Positions 7,874 through 16,748 of a stretch of DNA of 64,000 bases are shown one piece after another. The DNA is from Luteolibacter sp. Y139. Its GTDB lineage: Bacteria > Verrucomicrobiota > Verrucomicrobiia > Verrucomicrobiales > Akkermansiaceae. The translations under genes and the position numbers were made by a program. The notes under the pieces were generated by a model. That model did not search any database. It saw only the letters and a program-made list of their open reading frames with translations, and was not told the DNA's origin. How positions within the stretch are numbered: position 1 is the first letter of the stretch; each line of letters opens with the position of its first letter. The DNA lies in contig NZ_JBBUKT010000005.1 in the NCBI RefSeq assembly GCF_038066715.1, positions 62,001-126,000 on the forward strand, given 5' to 3'.

Positions 7874-7908
7874 GAACATTGAGCATCGAACGCCAAACGT
7901 CGAATCTT
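7874..7908. repeat. Heptameric tandem repeat (GAACATT type)
   Basis: Five consecutive 7-base units: GAACATT GAGCATC GAACGCC AAACGTC GAATCTT. The GAAC core recurs at exactly seven bases. It lies just upstream of the start of the minus-strand gene at 7390-7860. Confidence 0.65.
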
Positions 7909-8013
7909 CAGTGGAAGAGGCCCGGGGGAGTATGGTGGGGATGGTGTTGATCGGTGATTGATTTGGCGGGTGGGATGAGTCATATCATCGACGCCAATCG
8001 ATCACGATCCACC

Positions 8014-8478
8014 ATGAAGGCGCACCTTATTGCCATCGCGTTGTCGGCCCTTGCCGGGTTTGCGGTTTTCGCGGAGGAACCGAAAGCGGGGAGCGTGGCG
8101 GCGAGTGGGAATCTGATCATGCATGTATTCCACTCGGTGGACGATCCGCCAAAGGCGCTGGTGGTGGAGTTGACCGATGACTACGGATTCATGATCTTCA
8201 ACGGGGGCACGGAGGAGAAGCCGAAGCTGCTGATCATGACCGGCTCGCGGAAGGAGAAGAAGCTTGCCGAGGCGAGGACGTGGGAGGATGCGGAGAAGTT
8301 GTTAGAGAAGATCCCGGCGGGATCGAAGGTGCATTATTATGGGAAGTGCTTGATGCCGACGTATTACGGTTTGCCTGAGAGCACTTGGAAGCGATGGGAG
8401 GCGCTGCTGAAGAAGCACAAGCTGATCTATGCCGAGGAAGAGGATCGGATCACGTGCACGTGCAGGGAGGGTGGGTGA
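8014..8478 (+). CDS. Secreted hypothetical protein (154 aa)
   Basis: Signal peptide MKAHLIAIALSALAGFAVFA, cleavage probably before EEPK. The mature domain has beta-like segments (NLIMHVFHSV, KALVVELTDDYGFMIF) and a helical C-terminal third containing two Cys in TCTC near the end and a single earlier Cys (YGKC). No family is recognised. The ORF opens at 7954, but the ATG at 8014 gives a proper signal peptide. It is read away from the neighbouring family member. Confidence 0.75.
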   Translation: MKAHLIAIALSALAGFAVFAEEPKAGSVAASGNLIMHVFHSVDDPPKALVVELTDDYGFMIFNGGTEEKPKLLIMTGSRKEKKLAEARTWEDAEKLLEKIPAGSKVHYYGKCLMPTYYGLPESTWKRWEALLKKHKLIYAEEEDRITCTCREGG

Positions 8479-8784
8479 GGGGAGGCGCTGGAAGCGTGGG
8501 ATTCGGATCGGGGTGGTATGGCGGACGCTTGCACAACGCCGTTGGCGTAGGTGACTTGGTGGTGGGGCGACCCAGGGTAGCTCGTGCCTCGCAACCCTGG
8601 GCTTCAGGATTTAGTCCCGTTGGGACATTGGAACGTGGTCGCGGTGGGGCGTTGAGGCGCGAAGGAAAGGCATCGGGGATGTGAAGTCGACGGAACGTCG
8701 ACACCCCTTATGGTCGGACTGGTGAACCGCACTCGGAGAGTGCGGACCACTATGGAGGCGATGCGGGCGTGGGAACGGTTTGGA
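8479..8784. repeat. Repeat-filled spacer with stem-loop elements
   Basis: Contains CAACGCCGTTGGCG and the 'CCCAGGGTAGCTCGTGCCTCG' block (8531-8608), the hairpin GTCCCGTTGGGAC (about 8614-8626), and GTCGACGGAACGTCGAC followed by ACCCCTTATGG (8686-8713). The first two recur in the same order at 56806-56904, and the third recurs at 37018-37045. No gene is seen. Confidence 0.7.
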
Positions 8785-9930
8785 TCAGGGTGTGGTGGTG
8801 CGGGCGTTTGCGAGGGAATTGAGGGAGTCGAAGGCGGTTTGTTGGAGGGTGCCGGGAGGGAGTTGTTGGGCCCATTGGGTGGCGGCTTGGGGGTTGGTTT
8901 GGGCCCAGCGGGTGATGATGGCGATGACGGCGTCGGATTGGGGGCGGCCGGCGGGGAGATCGAGGGCGGCGAGGCGGGCGGCGGATTCGGGATCGGTGTC
9001 GCTCCAGGCGGTGGCGATGGCGGAGATGAGGGTTTGGCGGAGTGGGGAGTTGTCGTTGTTGCTGGGGATTTGGCGGGCCCACTCTAATGCGGATGATAGG
9101 TCCTGGGTGGCCCATTCCATGGCGGCGTGGGTTAGGAAGGTGTCGCGCTCGGGGCTTTGGGGGAGAGTGGTGGTGAGTTGGAGGGAGGTGAGGGGATCGG
9201 TGCGGAGGGCTTCGGCGGCGATGGTGAGGAGGGTGGTGTCGCGGTCGGTGGGGTTGGGGAGTTGCTGAGCCCACTTTGTGGATTCTGTTAGATTGAGGTT
9301 GGACCATTCGATGGCGACGTCGGCGAGGGATTGGTCGCGGAGTTGGCCGGGTGGGAGGTGTTGGGTCCAGAGGGAGGCGGCGGCAGGGTCGAGGGTGGTC
9401 CAGTGGTGGAGGAGGAGGGAAAAAGAAGTGCCGAGTGATCGGTGATTTGAGCCGGATGGATCAGGAATAGTCAGCGGCTCCACTTCGCTTTGCGAAGTTG
9501 TGATCAGTGGGAGAGTCGGACTGTTGGAGGGTGATTGGTCGGTGAGGGCGAGGAGGTGGCGGAGGGCTTCCAGGGTGGGGCGGATGTTGGTGGGGGAGAT
9601 GCTGTGGAGGTAGGTGGTTAGGTTTTGGAGGCGGAGGGTTTCGTCGGGTTCGTTGGTGAGGGAGGTGAGGGTGGTGGTGAGGGATTGTAAGAGGTGTGGG
9701 GAGATGGGGGTGTTTTCGCGGGGGTGGGTATGGGAGGGAGAACGAGTGGAGCTGTTAGAGGAGTGGTTGGTGTTGGTGTTGGTGTTGGTGTTGGTGGTGA
9801 GCCAGAGGAGGGCGGTGGAGATGAGGAGGATGGATGCTGCGAAGGTGAGGGCACGGTGGGGGAAGGCCCGGGCGCGGGAGGGGCGCGGGGTGGTGGTGGG
9901 AGGGTGACTCTTTTGAGGGAGCTTGGTCAT
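8785..9930 (-). CDS. Membrane-anchored helical-repeat protein
   Basis: 381 residues. A signal anchor (about 27-47, ALTFAASILLISTALLWL) is followed by an Asn-Thr run encoded by a GGTGTT hexamer repeat, then a C-terminal array of about six 25-35 residue helical repeats with a 'A..WA..LP' signature (for example STKWAQQLP, ALEWARQIP, ATQWAQQLP). This resembles helical repeat arrays common in verrucomicrobial proteins. Around the middle, roughly 35 residues (EVEPLTIPDPSGSNHRS region) are encoded by an interspersed repeat inserted in frame. The start is the ATG at 9930; the frame extends upstream to 10041 without support. Confidence 0.75.
   Translation of the reverse strand: MTKLPQKSHPPTTTPRPSRARAFPHRALTFAASILLISTALLWLTTNTNTNTNTNHSSNSSTRSPSHTHPRENTPISPHLLQSLTTTLTSLTNEPDETLRLQNLTTYLHSISPTNIRPTLEALRHLLALTDQSPSNSPTLPLITTSQSEVEPLTIPDPSGSNHRSLGTSFSLLLHHWTTLDPAAASLWTQHLPPGQLRDQSLADVAIEWSNLNLTESTKWAQQLPNPTDRDTTLLTIAAEALRTDPLTSLQLTTTLPQSPERDTFLTHAAMEWATQDLSSALEWARQIPSNNDNSPLRQTLISAIATAWSDTDPESAARLAALDLPAGRPQSDAVIAIITRWAQTNPQAATQWAQQLPPGTLQQTAFDSLNSLANARTTTP
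9428..9530. repeat. Interspersed repeat 'GAGCCGGATGGATCAGGAAT', copy 2, inside a coding region
   Basis: Same element as at 3612-3700: GTGATCGGTGAT heptamers, TGAGCCGGATGGATCAGG, the CTTCGCTTTGCGAAG hairpin, then GTGATCAGTGG and 'CGGACTGTTGGAGG'. Here it sits inside the gene at 8785-9930 without breaking the frame, and adds a linker between the anchor region and the helical repeats. Confidence 0.75.
9771..9800. repeat. GGTGTT hexamer microsatellite in coding sequence
   Basis: About five copies of GGTGTT encode an alternating Asn-Thr run on the minus strand. Because the unit is six bases, changes in copy number would alter linker length without shifting the frame. Confidence 0.6.
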
Positions 9931-10030
9931 GTTTGCTGATGGTGGTGGCGGCAGTGAGGGATCACTCGGGCGGAATGAATTCCGCGCTCCCAGTGGGGCT
10001 GGAGTTGAGGTGAGCTGTTGGGGTGGGTTC

Positions 10031-10125
10031 CGCGTTCTCACGAACGCGCCTACGGTGGGTGGTGGGAGGCTTGGAGTGGTTGTTCGATTGAAGCGGGGAC
10101 AGGAGTGTCCCCGCTCCTTAGGGGC
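10031..10125. repeat. Hairpin repeats CGTTCTCACGAACG and GGGGACAGGAGTGTCCCC
   Basis: CGCGTTCTCACGAACGCGCCTACGG (10031-10055) recurs at 16579-16603. GGGGACAGGAGTGTCCCC with 'GCTCCTTAGGGGC' (10093-10125) has a stem-changed relative at 35123-35150. Both lie between the two minus-strand genes. Confidence 0.65.
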
Positions 10126-10231
10126 TTGGTGGTGTGGTGGGCTGTTAGGGACCGTTCGGCCGGCCTGGAGACCGGCGCTCCCGGGGGAAGAGGCGCTCCC
10201 GGGGGAGCGGGAGCGCCGGGATGGTGTGGGG

Positions 10232-13200
10232 TCAGGGGACGGCGGTGACGTTGTCGATGGTGGTGGTGCCGATTTGGTTGGCGTCGCCGCTTTCGGAGCC
10301 TAGGCCGAGGTAGGCGGTGGTGGTCATGGCGACGGTGGTGTTGGAGCCGAGCTGGGTCCAGGTGGTGCCATTCGCGGAGTAGTAGGCGGCGAAGACATTG
10401 CCGGTGCGGGTGAGGCGGACCCAGTAGGGGGCGGCCTTGCCGGTGGAGATGGAGGTGGCGGTGGTGCCTCCGGTGGTGGTGCGGCGGGTGAAGATGATGC
10501 CATTGGCAGGCGTCACCCAGACGCCGAGTTCGCGGGCGTTGGCGGCGAGGGATTCACGGATCATGACGCCGGACTTGGCGTTGGGATTGGTATTCACCAG
10601 TGAGGCGACGCGGACGGTGATGGAGCAGTCGGCACTGGAGGACTGGCTCAGGAAGCTGAACGAGTCGGAGGTGCCGTCGACATTGGTGCCCGCGCCATTC
10701 AGGGTGAAGACGCCGCTGCTGTGGCTGGCGCTACCGGCGGCATTGGTGACGCCGATGTCCTGTCGTGCCCATGGGCTTGGCAGGGTGGCGGTATTCAATG
10801 CGATGCGGACGTTGTCGATGAAGACGGTGTTGTCTCCGGTGGCCAGGTCGGTGCCCACGAAGGTGAGCGTCTGGGTGGCGGCGGTGGCAACGAACGTGGC
10901 GGTGTAGTCGACGTAGCTGGTGGCAGCGGGGCCGGGATTGTAGCTGGCGATGAGGGTGGAATCCATCTTCAGATTCCATGATTCACCGCCGTGCTGATTC
11001 GCGCCGCTGCGTTGGGCGGCGGCGAAGGTGATGGTGTACTTGTTGCCGACTGTTAGACCCGTGATGGCCTGGGACATGGTGCCGTATTCCTGGACGAAGG
11101 CGGCCTGGGTGCCTTCGGGGGCATTGGGGTTCGAGAAGCCGCTGCCATTCGAGACGAGGCCGGAGCCGCTGGGTGAGGCGCCGCTGAAGGTCCATGAGCC
11201 GCCGGTAGGATTGTACTGGAAGGCACCGGCTGCGAGCGCGGGGCTGGCGAAGCCGGGGTCGGCGATGATGATGATGGGGGTGGCGGAGGCTTGGCCGGAA
11301 GCCGTGCTTTCGCCGCCTTCACCGAGGGCGGTGACGACGTAGTAGTAGGTGGTGTAGTTGGTGAGGCTGGTGTTGTTGAAGCCGGGTGAGGCGACATTGC
11401 CGACGGTGGTGTAGGGGCCGCCGGAGGTGGTGGCGCGCTTCACATTGTAGCTGGTGGCACCGGCGGAAGCGGACCACGAGAGGGCAACGGAGGTATTGCC
11501 TGCTGTGGCTGTTAGACCGGTGGGCGCGGCGGGTGGTGGGACCACTTCGAAGACGAGATTGTCGAGGAAGATGGTATTGTCACCGCCGGGCTGATTGGTG
11601 CCGGTGAAGGTGATGGTGTGGGTGGTGGAGGTGGTGATGAACGTCGACGTGGTGTAGTCGGCGAAGGTTGTTGCCCCCGAGCCGGGATTGTAGGTGCCGA
11701 TGGTGGTGCCATCGAACTTCACGGTCCATGTCTGGGCATTGCCGGAGCGCTGGGCGGCCTTGAAGTTCAGCCTGTAGCCGGTGTTCGGCGTGAAGCCGCC
11801 CATGGTCTGGGTGATGGTGCCGGTGCCCTGCAGGAAGGCGACCTGGGTGCCGCCGGGGGCATTCGGATTGCCGAAGGCGCTGCCATTGCCGGCGAGGCCG
11901 GAGCCGTTGTTGCCGCTGGCTGCGGTGAAGGTCCATGAGCCGCCGGCGGAGTTGTATTGATACGCGCCGCCGCCGGTGCCGAGGGACGGGGTCTCGAAGT
12001 CGAGGTTGCGATTGATGATATTGACCGCGACCGGCAGGGAGTCGGCGGAGCTGCCATTGTTGAACAAGACGCGCGCGGTGATGGAGCGCTGGCCGTAGAG
12101 ATTGGCGGGCCAGGTGACGTTGTAGGGCGCGGTATTGTTCTGGCCGATCAGCACGAAATTGTCCGCGTAGTACTGGACGCCATTGATGAGGGTGCCATTG
12201 GCCGTGACGGTGGACTGGAGGTTCAGCGAGGCGGGCGTGTAGAACGTGGAGTTGTTAGACGGGCTGGTGAGGGCGATGGCCGCGGCGGCGGAGACGGGCG
12301 GCGAGGTGATGGTGACATTGTCGATGAAGACGGTGTTATCGCCGCCATTCAGATTTGTGCCGACGAAGGACAGTGAATACGAAGTGGCTGCGGCGGTGAA
12401 ATTGATGGCGTGAGTGGTGAATCCACTGCCGCCGCCGCTGCCGGACTCGATGACGGTGCTGCCCATCTGGACGTTCCATGTCTGTGCATTCCCCGGGCGC
12501 TGGGCGGAGGAGTAGCTGATGACGTAGGTGCGGCCGACGGTGAAGCCGGTGAGGGTCTGCGCGATGCTGCCTGCGGACTGGACGAAGGCGACCTGGGTGC
12601 CCATGGGTGCGCCGGAGACATTGAAGGCGCTGCCATTGCCGGCGATGCCGGATTGGCCGGTGAAGGTCCAGGAGGCACCGCTGGGATTGTATTGATGACT
12701 GGCGCCGAGGCTCGGGGTCTCGAAGCTATTGTTAGAAGCGACGGGAGCGGTGACGGTGATCTGGACGTTATCGATGAAGACGGTGTTATCGTCGCCATTG
12801 AGATTCGTGCCTGCGAATGCCAGGGTGTGGGTGGTGGCGGAGGCTACGAAGGATGTCGTATATCCGGTGTAGCTGGTGGCTCCAGGTGTATTGTTCGTCT
12901 GGATGGTGGTGCCATCGATGGTGACGTTCCACGTTTCGCCGCCGTGCTGGGCTGCGCCACCGCGTTGGGCAGCGGCGTAGTTGATGACGTAGGTGGTGCC
13001 GGGGACGAAGCCGGAGATCGTTTGCGTGATGGTGCCGAGGGCCTGGACGAAGCCGGCCTGTGAGCCATGGGGTGCGTTCGGGTTTCCGAAGCCGCTGCCA
13101 TTGGCGACGATGCCGGAGCCATTGTTCCCGCTCTGGGCGGAGAAGGTCCAGAAGCCGCCGGAGGGATTGTAGGCGAAATTGCCGATGGCGGGTGCCTCGA

Positions 13201-15574
13201 AGCTGTAGCCGGCGATGGACTGGGCGCTGACGGAGGCGACGGCGGAGTTTGCACTCTCGCCATTCACATTCACGCCGGAGACGACGTAGTAGTAGGTGAC
13301 GCCATTAGACAGCGCGGTGTCCGTGTAGCTGAGATAGCTGGTGGTGGCGATGGTGGTGAAGGGGCCGCCGGGGCTGGTGGAGCGCTTCACATTGAAGCTG
13401 GTGGCGTCAGGGCCGCAGGTCCATGTGATGGTGGCGCGGGAGCCGGTGTCGACCTTGGCGGTGACGTAGGCGGGGACGGGCGGGAGGAACTTCGTGACAT
13501 CGACCAAGACGCGCCGGTTGGTCTCGGTGTAGGCGGAGTTGTTCGTATTCGTGATGGTGACGAAGAGCTCGAAGCGCGCATTGTAGAGGGCGGGATTCGA
13601 GGCGAGGGCGTAGTAGTCTAACAGGGTATTGCTGGCGACGCGGACGACGCCGCTGTTATCGATGGAGAAGGTGGTGCCGGTATTGCCGCTGGTGATGGTG
13701 TAGACGAGCGGGCTGCTGTTGGGATTGTTCGCGGGGACGGTGCCGACGGTGGTATTGTTCGCGGCGTGGTCCTGGACGCTGAGGCGGGTGGGCTGTCGTG
13801 CGCCGGCGACGCTGCCGCTGATGGCGTAGTAGCCGAGGCTGGCGTAGTCGGTGAAGCCATCGCTGAGGGGATTGTTCTTACCGACGCCGGTGACGCGGAA
13901 GGTGTAGGTGCCTGCGGCGAGGGTGGTGCTGATGGTGGAGCTAACCGAGTTTTGCGAATTCGTGGTGGCGATGACGGTATCGCTGGAATTCGCGATGGTG
14001 GCCATGGTGGCGAGGTCGCCCCAATCGCCGGGTGCGACGGGATTGACTGTTAGATTCACTGCGCCGCCGGTGGTGGTGAACTGGAAGGCATCCGTATCGC
14101 CGGTGCGCTCGATGATGCCTTCGGCGGTGACGGTGTTGTCGGCATTCACATCGAGATAACGCGAGGCGGCGAGGGTGCTGCCGGTGTCGTCATTGCGATA
14201 GGCGACGTTGTTATTCGTGGTGGTGACGGTGAGGAGCTCGTCCTGGGGTTGGTTGGCATTGAGGTATTCGCCCTTGGCCCAGGTGGTGACGGGTTGGTAG
14301 TAGCCGACGCCCATGATGGGGGCCCAACCGGTCTGGCCGCTGCCCTGGCCGCCGTAGTATTCGACGCCGCCGGTCTGGCCCTGGTGGGCGAGGCCGAGGG
14401 TGTGGCCGACTTCGTGCGAGGCGACTTCTGCGGCGGCTTTTCCGACGTAGTAGACGGACCAGCAGACGGTGTCATTTCCCCAGTTCCATGAGCCGCCGTA
14501 GGCGACGCCGGCGGCGGTGACGGGAGTGGTGGTGAAGCAGCAGCGCTGGCGGCTGGCGGCGGGTGCGGCCTCGAAGACCTTGAAGTCGGTGGTGACGTTG
14601 ATGTTGAAGGGGGCGTAGTCTTCGGCGATGCGCTTCCAGATGTCTTTGATGGTGGCATTTCCAACGGGCGGGCGATCGTAGGTGATGCCGCCCCAGGTCG
14701 GGGTGTAGCCGCCGGCGAAGTCTAACAGCATGACGCCTTGGGCGCCGGGGAGGCTTTGCAGGGAGACGATGCCGGAGTTGTAGCTGGGGTTGTAATCCGG
14801 TGCGAGGTCGGGGCGGAGAGGGGCGATTTCCTCGGGCTGCTGGGCTGCTTCGGCGGCTTCTTCGGCGAGGAGATGGGGATCGGCTTCGGCCATGGCGAGG
14901 CAGACGACTTCATCGAGATCGCGCTGCCAGAGCTCGGGTGCGCCATCGGGGCCGGTGGGTTCGACGCGGTAGGCGGTTTCGCTGCCGTGGAATTCGACGA
15001 CGGCGACAGCGAGGCCGGCCTTGCCGCCGACGGGTGGGGTGAGAATGAAGAACTTGCCGGTCTCGGGGGCGGTGAGTTCGCCGGAGACGTAGGAGACGAT
15101 GCCGTCCTTGAGCTGGACCATCTTCACGGTGCCGGTGGCGATGGTGCCTCCGGTGAGCTCGAAGGAGACCGGGTCATCGGTCATGGCGTCGCGGAAGGTC
15201 TCGATGAAGGCGGGGTCCCAGGCGCGCTTGGATTTGCCGGGGTGGTGGAGGCCGGGGGCGTAGGGGTTTACCGATGGGTCCATCTCGCGGGTGAGGGGCT
15301 GGCGCGAGGTGGGGTGAATTTGAGCTACGGGAGGTGTAGTAGTTTGGGTGGTGGCTTCGGGTTGAAGCGCGGGTGAAGTGGGTGCGTCCGTGTCACCGGG
15401 TGCGGCGGCGAGGGTGGTGTCCGGTGATGGTGCGTTTTGCTTGGTGGTGGCGGGTTGTTGTCGACTACTTCGGTCGGGATGGCTGTGGTTCCAGAGGAAG
15501 AGGGATACCATGCTGAGTATCGCCAGAGCCGCGACGTATAGGGTGCGGCACGATTTGGATAAGGACTTGGACAT
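10232..15574 (-). CDS. Giant secreted reprolysin-like metalloprotease with jelly-roll, Fn3 and Ig-like modules
   Basis: 1780 residues. An N-terminal signal/anchor (about 8-26) is followed by a long pro-region and a metzincin-type catalytic domain with HEVGHTLGLAH at residues 387-397 (HExxHxxGxxH) and a downstream PIMGVG Met-turn. Next come a PPC-like domain (about 470-580), a cadherin-like segment, Fn3 domains (around 680-760 and again near 1380), four copies of a roughly 150-residue module with 'YNPSGG.WTF..QSGNNGSG' and 'GDNTVFIDNV' signatures, one Ig-like domain between copies 2 and 3, and a C-terminal DUF1349/concanavalin-like domain. It probably acts outside the cell or on the outer surface. 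The ATG at 15574 begins the basic signal MSKSLSKSCR; upstream frame is unsupported. Confidence 0.85.
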   Translation of the reverse strand: MSKSLSKSCRTLYVAALAILSMVSLFLWNHSHPDRSSRQQPATTKQNAPSPDTTLAAAPGDTDAPTSPALQPEATTQTTTPPVAQIHPTSRQPLTREMDPSVNPYAPGLHHPGKSKRAWDPAFIETFRDAMTDDPVSFELTGGTIATGTVKMVQLKDGIVSYVSGELTAPETGKFFILTPPVGGKAGLAVAVVEFHGSETAYRVEPTGPDGAPELWQRDLDEVVCLAMAEADPHLLAEEAAEAAQQPEEIAPLRPDLAPDYNPSYNSGIVSLQSLPGAQGVMLLDFAGGYTPTWGGITYDRPPVGNATIKDIWKRIAEDYAPFNINVTTDFKVFEAAPAASRQRCCFTTTPVTAAGVAYGGSWNWGNDTVCWSVYYVGKAAAEVASHEVGHTLGLAHQGQTGGVEYYGGQGSGQTGWAPIMGVGYYQPVTTWAKGEYLNANQPQDELLTVTTTNNNVAYRNDDTGSTLAASRYLDVNADNTVTAEGIIERTGDTDAFQFTTTGGAVNLTVNPVAPGDWGDLATMATIANSSDTVIATTNSQNSVSSTISTTLAAGTYTFRVTGVGKNNPLSDGFTDYASLGYYAISGSVAGARQPTRLSVQDHAANNTTVGTVPANNPNSSPLVYTITSGNTGTTFSIDNSGVVRVASNTLLDYYALASNPALYNARFELFVTITNTNNSAYTETNRRVLVDVTKFLPPVPAYVTAKVDTGSRATITWTCGPDATSFNVKRSTSPGGPFTTIATTSYLSYTDTALSNGVTYYYVVSGVNVNGESANSAVASVSAQSIAGYSFEAPAIGNFAYNPSGGFWTFSAQSGNNGSGIVANGSGFGNPNAPHGSQAGFVQALGTITQTISGFVPGTTYVINYAAAQRGGAAQHGGETWNVTIDGTTIQTNNTPGATSYTGYTTSFVASATTHTLAFAGTNLNGDDNTVFIDNVQITVTAPVASNNSFETPSLGASHQYNPSGASWTFTGQSGIAGNGSAFNVSGAPMGTQVAFVQSAGSIAQTLTGFTVGRTYVISYSSAQRPGNAQTWNVQMGSTVIESGSGGGSGFTTHAINFTAAATSYSLSFVGTNLNGGDNTVFIDNVTITSPPVSAAAAIALTSPSNNSTFYTPASLNLQSTVTANGTLINGVQYYADNFVLIGQNNTAPYNVTWPANLYGQRSITARVLFNNGSSADSLPVAVNIINRNLDFETPSLGTGGGAYQYNSAGGSWTFTAASGNNGSGLAGNGSAFGNPNAPGGTQVAFLQGTGTITQTMGGFTPNTGYRLNFKAAQRSGNAQTWTVKFDGTTIGTYNPGSGATTFADYTTSTFITTSTTHTITFTGTNQPGGDNTIFLDNLVFEVVPPPAAPTGLTATAGNTSVALSWSASAGATSYNVKRATTSGGPYTTVGNVASPGFNNTSLTNYTTYYYVVTALGEGGESTASGQASATPIIIIADPGFASPALAAGAFQYNPTGGSWTFSGASPSGSGLVSNGSGFSNPNAPEGTQAAFVQEYGTMSQAITGLTVGNKYTITFAAAQRSGANQHGGESWNLKMDSTLIASYNPGPAATSYVDYTATFVATAATQTLTFVGTDLATGDNTVFIDNVRIALNTATLPSPWARQDIGVTNAAGSASHSSGVFTLNGAGTNVDGTSDSFSFLSQSSSADCSITVRVASLVNTNPNAKSGVMIRESLAANARELGVWVTPANGIIFTRRTTTGGTTATSISTGKAAPYWVRLTRTGNVFAAYYSANGTTWTQLGSNTTVAMTTTAYLGLGSESGDANQIGTTTIDNVTAVP

Positions 15575-15652
15575 GGGGTAGGGATGTTGGGTTATGGGTT
15601 GGGTTTGGCTTGGAACCGATTCTTGGCGGGAAAACGGGCACAGTGGTGCCAT

Positions 15653-16748
15653 GACGCGCAGCGGGTGGGCTTTGCGGACGGGCGTTGTGTTCCTGTCCCT
15701 TTCCTGTCCGGAGATCCGGTGGTTAGCGACTGACTGGGTTATTGCCGGTGGGGTTTCGACACCGGTGGCGGGTCTGTTCTGTTAGACCCAGAATCAACCA
15801 TGATCTTTTGACCGGGATTCGATGAAAGGCCAGAGGGAACCTACTCCAAATTTAGATAGGTAGGTGGGAGGGGTGATAGATAGGGGGGGGATTCGGCGGG
15901 TTGTCGGACAGGGTTGGGGGCGGGAGGAGTTCGCTAGGTTTCAGTTTTGACCTCCGGTCCACGCGACTTGCCGCTTTGCGGAGGGGTGATCGTCGCTATC
16001 GCGACTGCTGCGTTCAGTGTTCAGGAACAGCCCGGGACTGGTGGAGGAACGAGGCGGGGAGGTCGCGATCCATGGGGTCCGCGTCATGATGAATGTGGCC
16101 GTTGGGAGCCGCTCCGGATAGGTCGGGCCTTTGGCCCTCGTGATGATGGGGCGGTCATTCCTAGGCCTGCGGCCTAGGCGGTATGGGGCGCGCCTTTGGC
16201 GCTGAAGAACGATCCGCCGCCTTAGGTTAGGTGCCATTCGGGGCGATTTCGATTTGCGATGGCTGGGGTCGCGGGGGCGGGTGGAGGAGATGCGGGGCGA
16301 GTGGAAAGGAACTACTAGGGTGGTAGTAGATTTGGGGCGGGGATGGGAGGTGTGGCGGTGCCGGGGGATTTCTTCGGGTCTTACACGTCTCGCCCCCTTT
16401 CAGGGTGCCGTGGGTGGTGCGGGGTGGACCCAGGGCGATGCCCTGGGCTTAGGGCTGGCCGCCCCTTTGGGGCTGAAGAGGCGTGGGTGGCCGGAACGAT
16501 GCCTTAGGGCTGGCCGCCCTTTTTGGGCTATGGTGTGGAGGCGATGCGGGGATCAGTGAAAGGCAATCGAGGGTGTGCACGCGTTCTCACGAACGCGCCT
16601 ACGGAATGTGGGACGGGGCGTGGTGGTGATGCGGGGCGGGAGAAGCCGGAACGACGCAGTCGTTCCGCTACCGATGCCGGTCTGCTCGGGAGAGCGACAG
16701 CCTCCGTGATGTCGCGTGGGAGGCGGCGCTCCATTCAAGGTGATGCGT
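15653..16748. other. Repeat-filled spacer without a convincing gene
   Basis: About 1.1 kb between two minus-strand genes. It holds CTTGCCGCTTTGCGGAGGGG with 'CTATCGCGACTGCTGCGTTC' (15965-16025, related to 58550-58620), CCCAGGGCGATGCCCTGGG plus GCCCCTTTGGGGC (16430-16475, related to 61188-61225), CGTTCTCACGAACGCG (16579-16603) and GGAACGACGCAGTCGTTCC (16646-16672, related to 34607-34632). A lone CTGTTAGA lies at 15779-15786. Open frames here overlap the palindromes and look spurious. Confidence 0.6.

Noticed and set aside
16430-16475. CCCAGGGCGATGCCCTGGG hairpin as a transcription terminator
   Set aside because: No T tract on either strand, and the same element recurs at 61188 away from gene ends, so it is better explained as a repeat.
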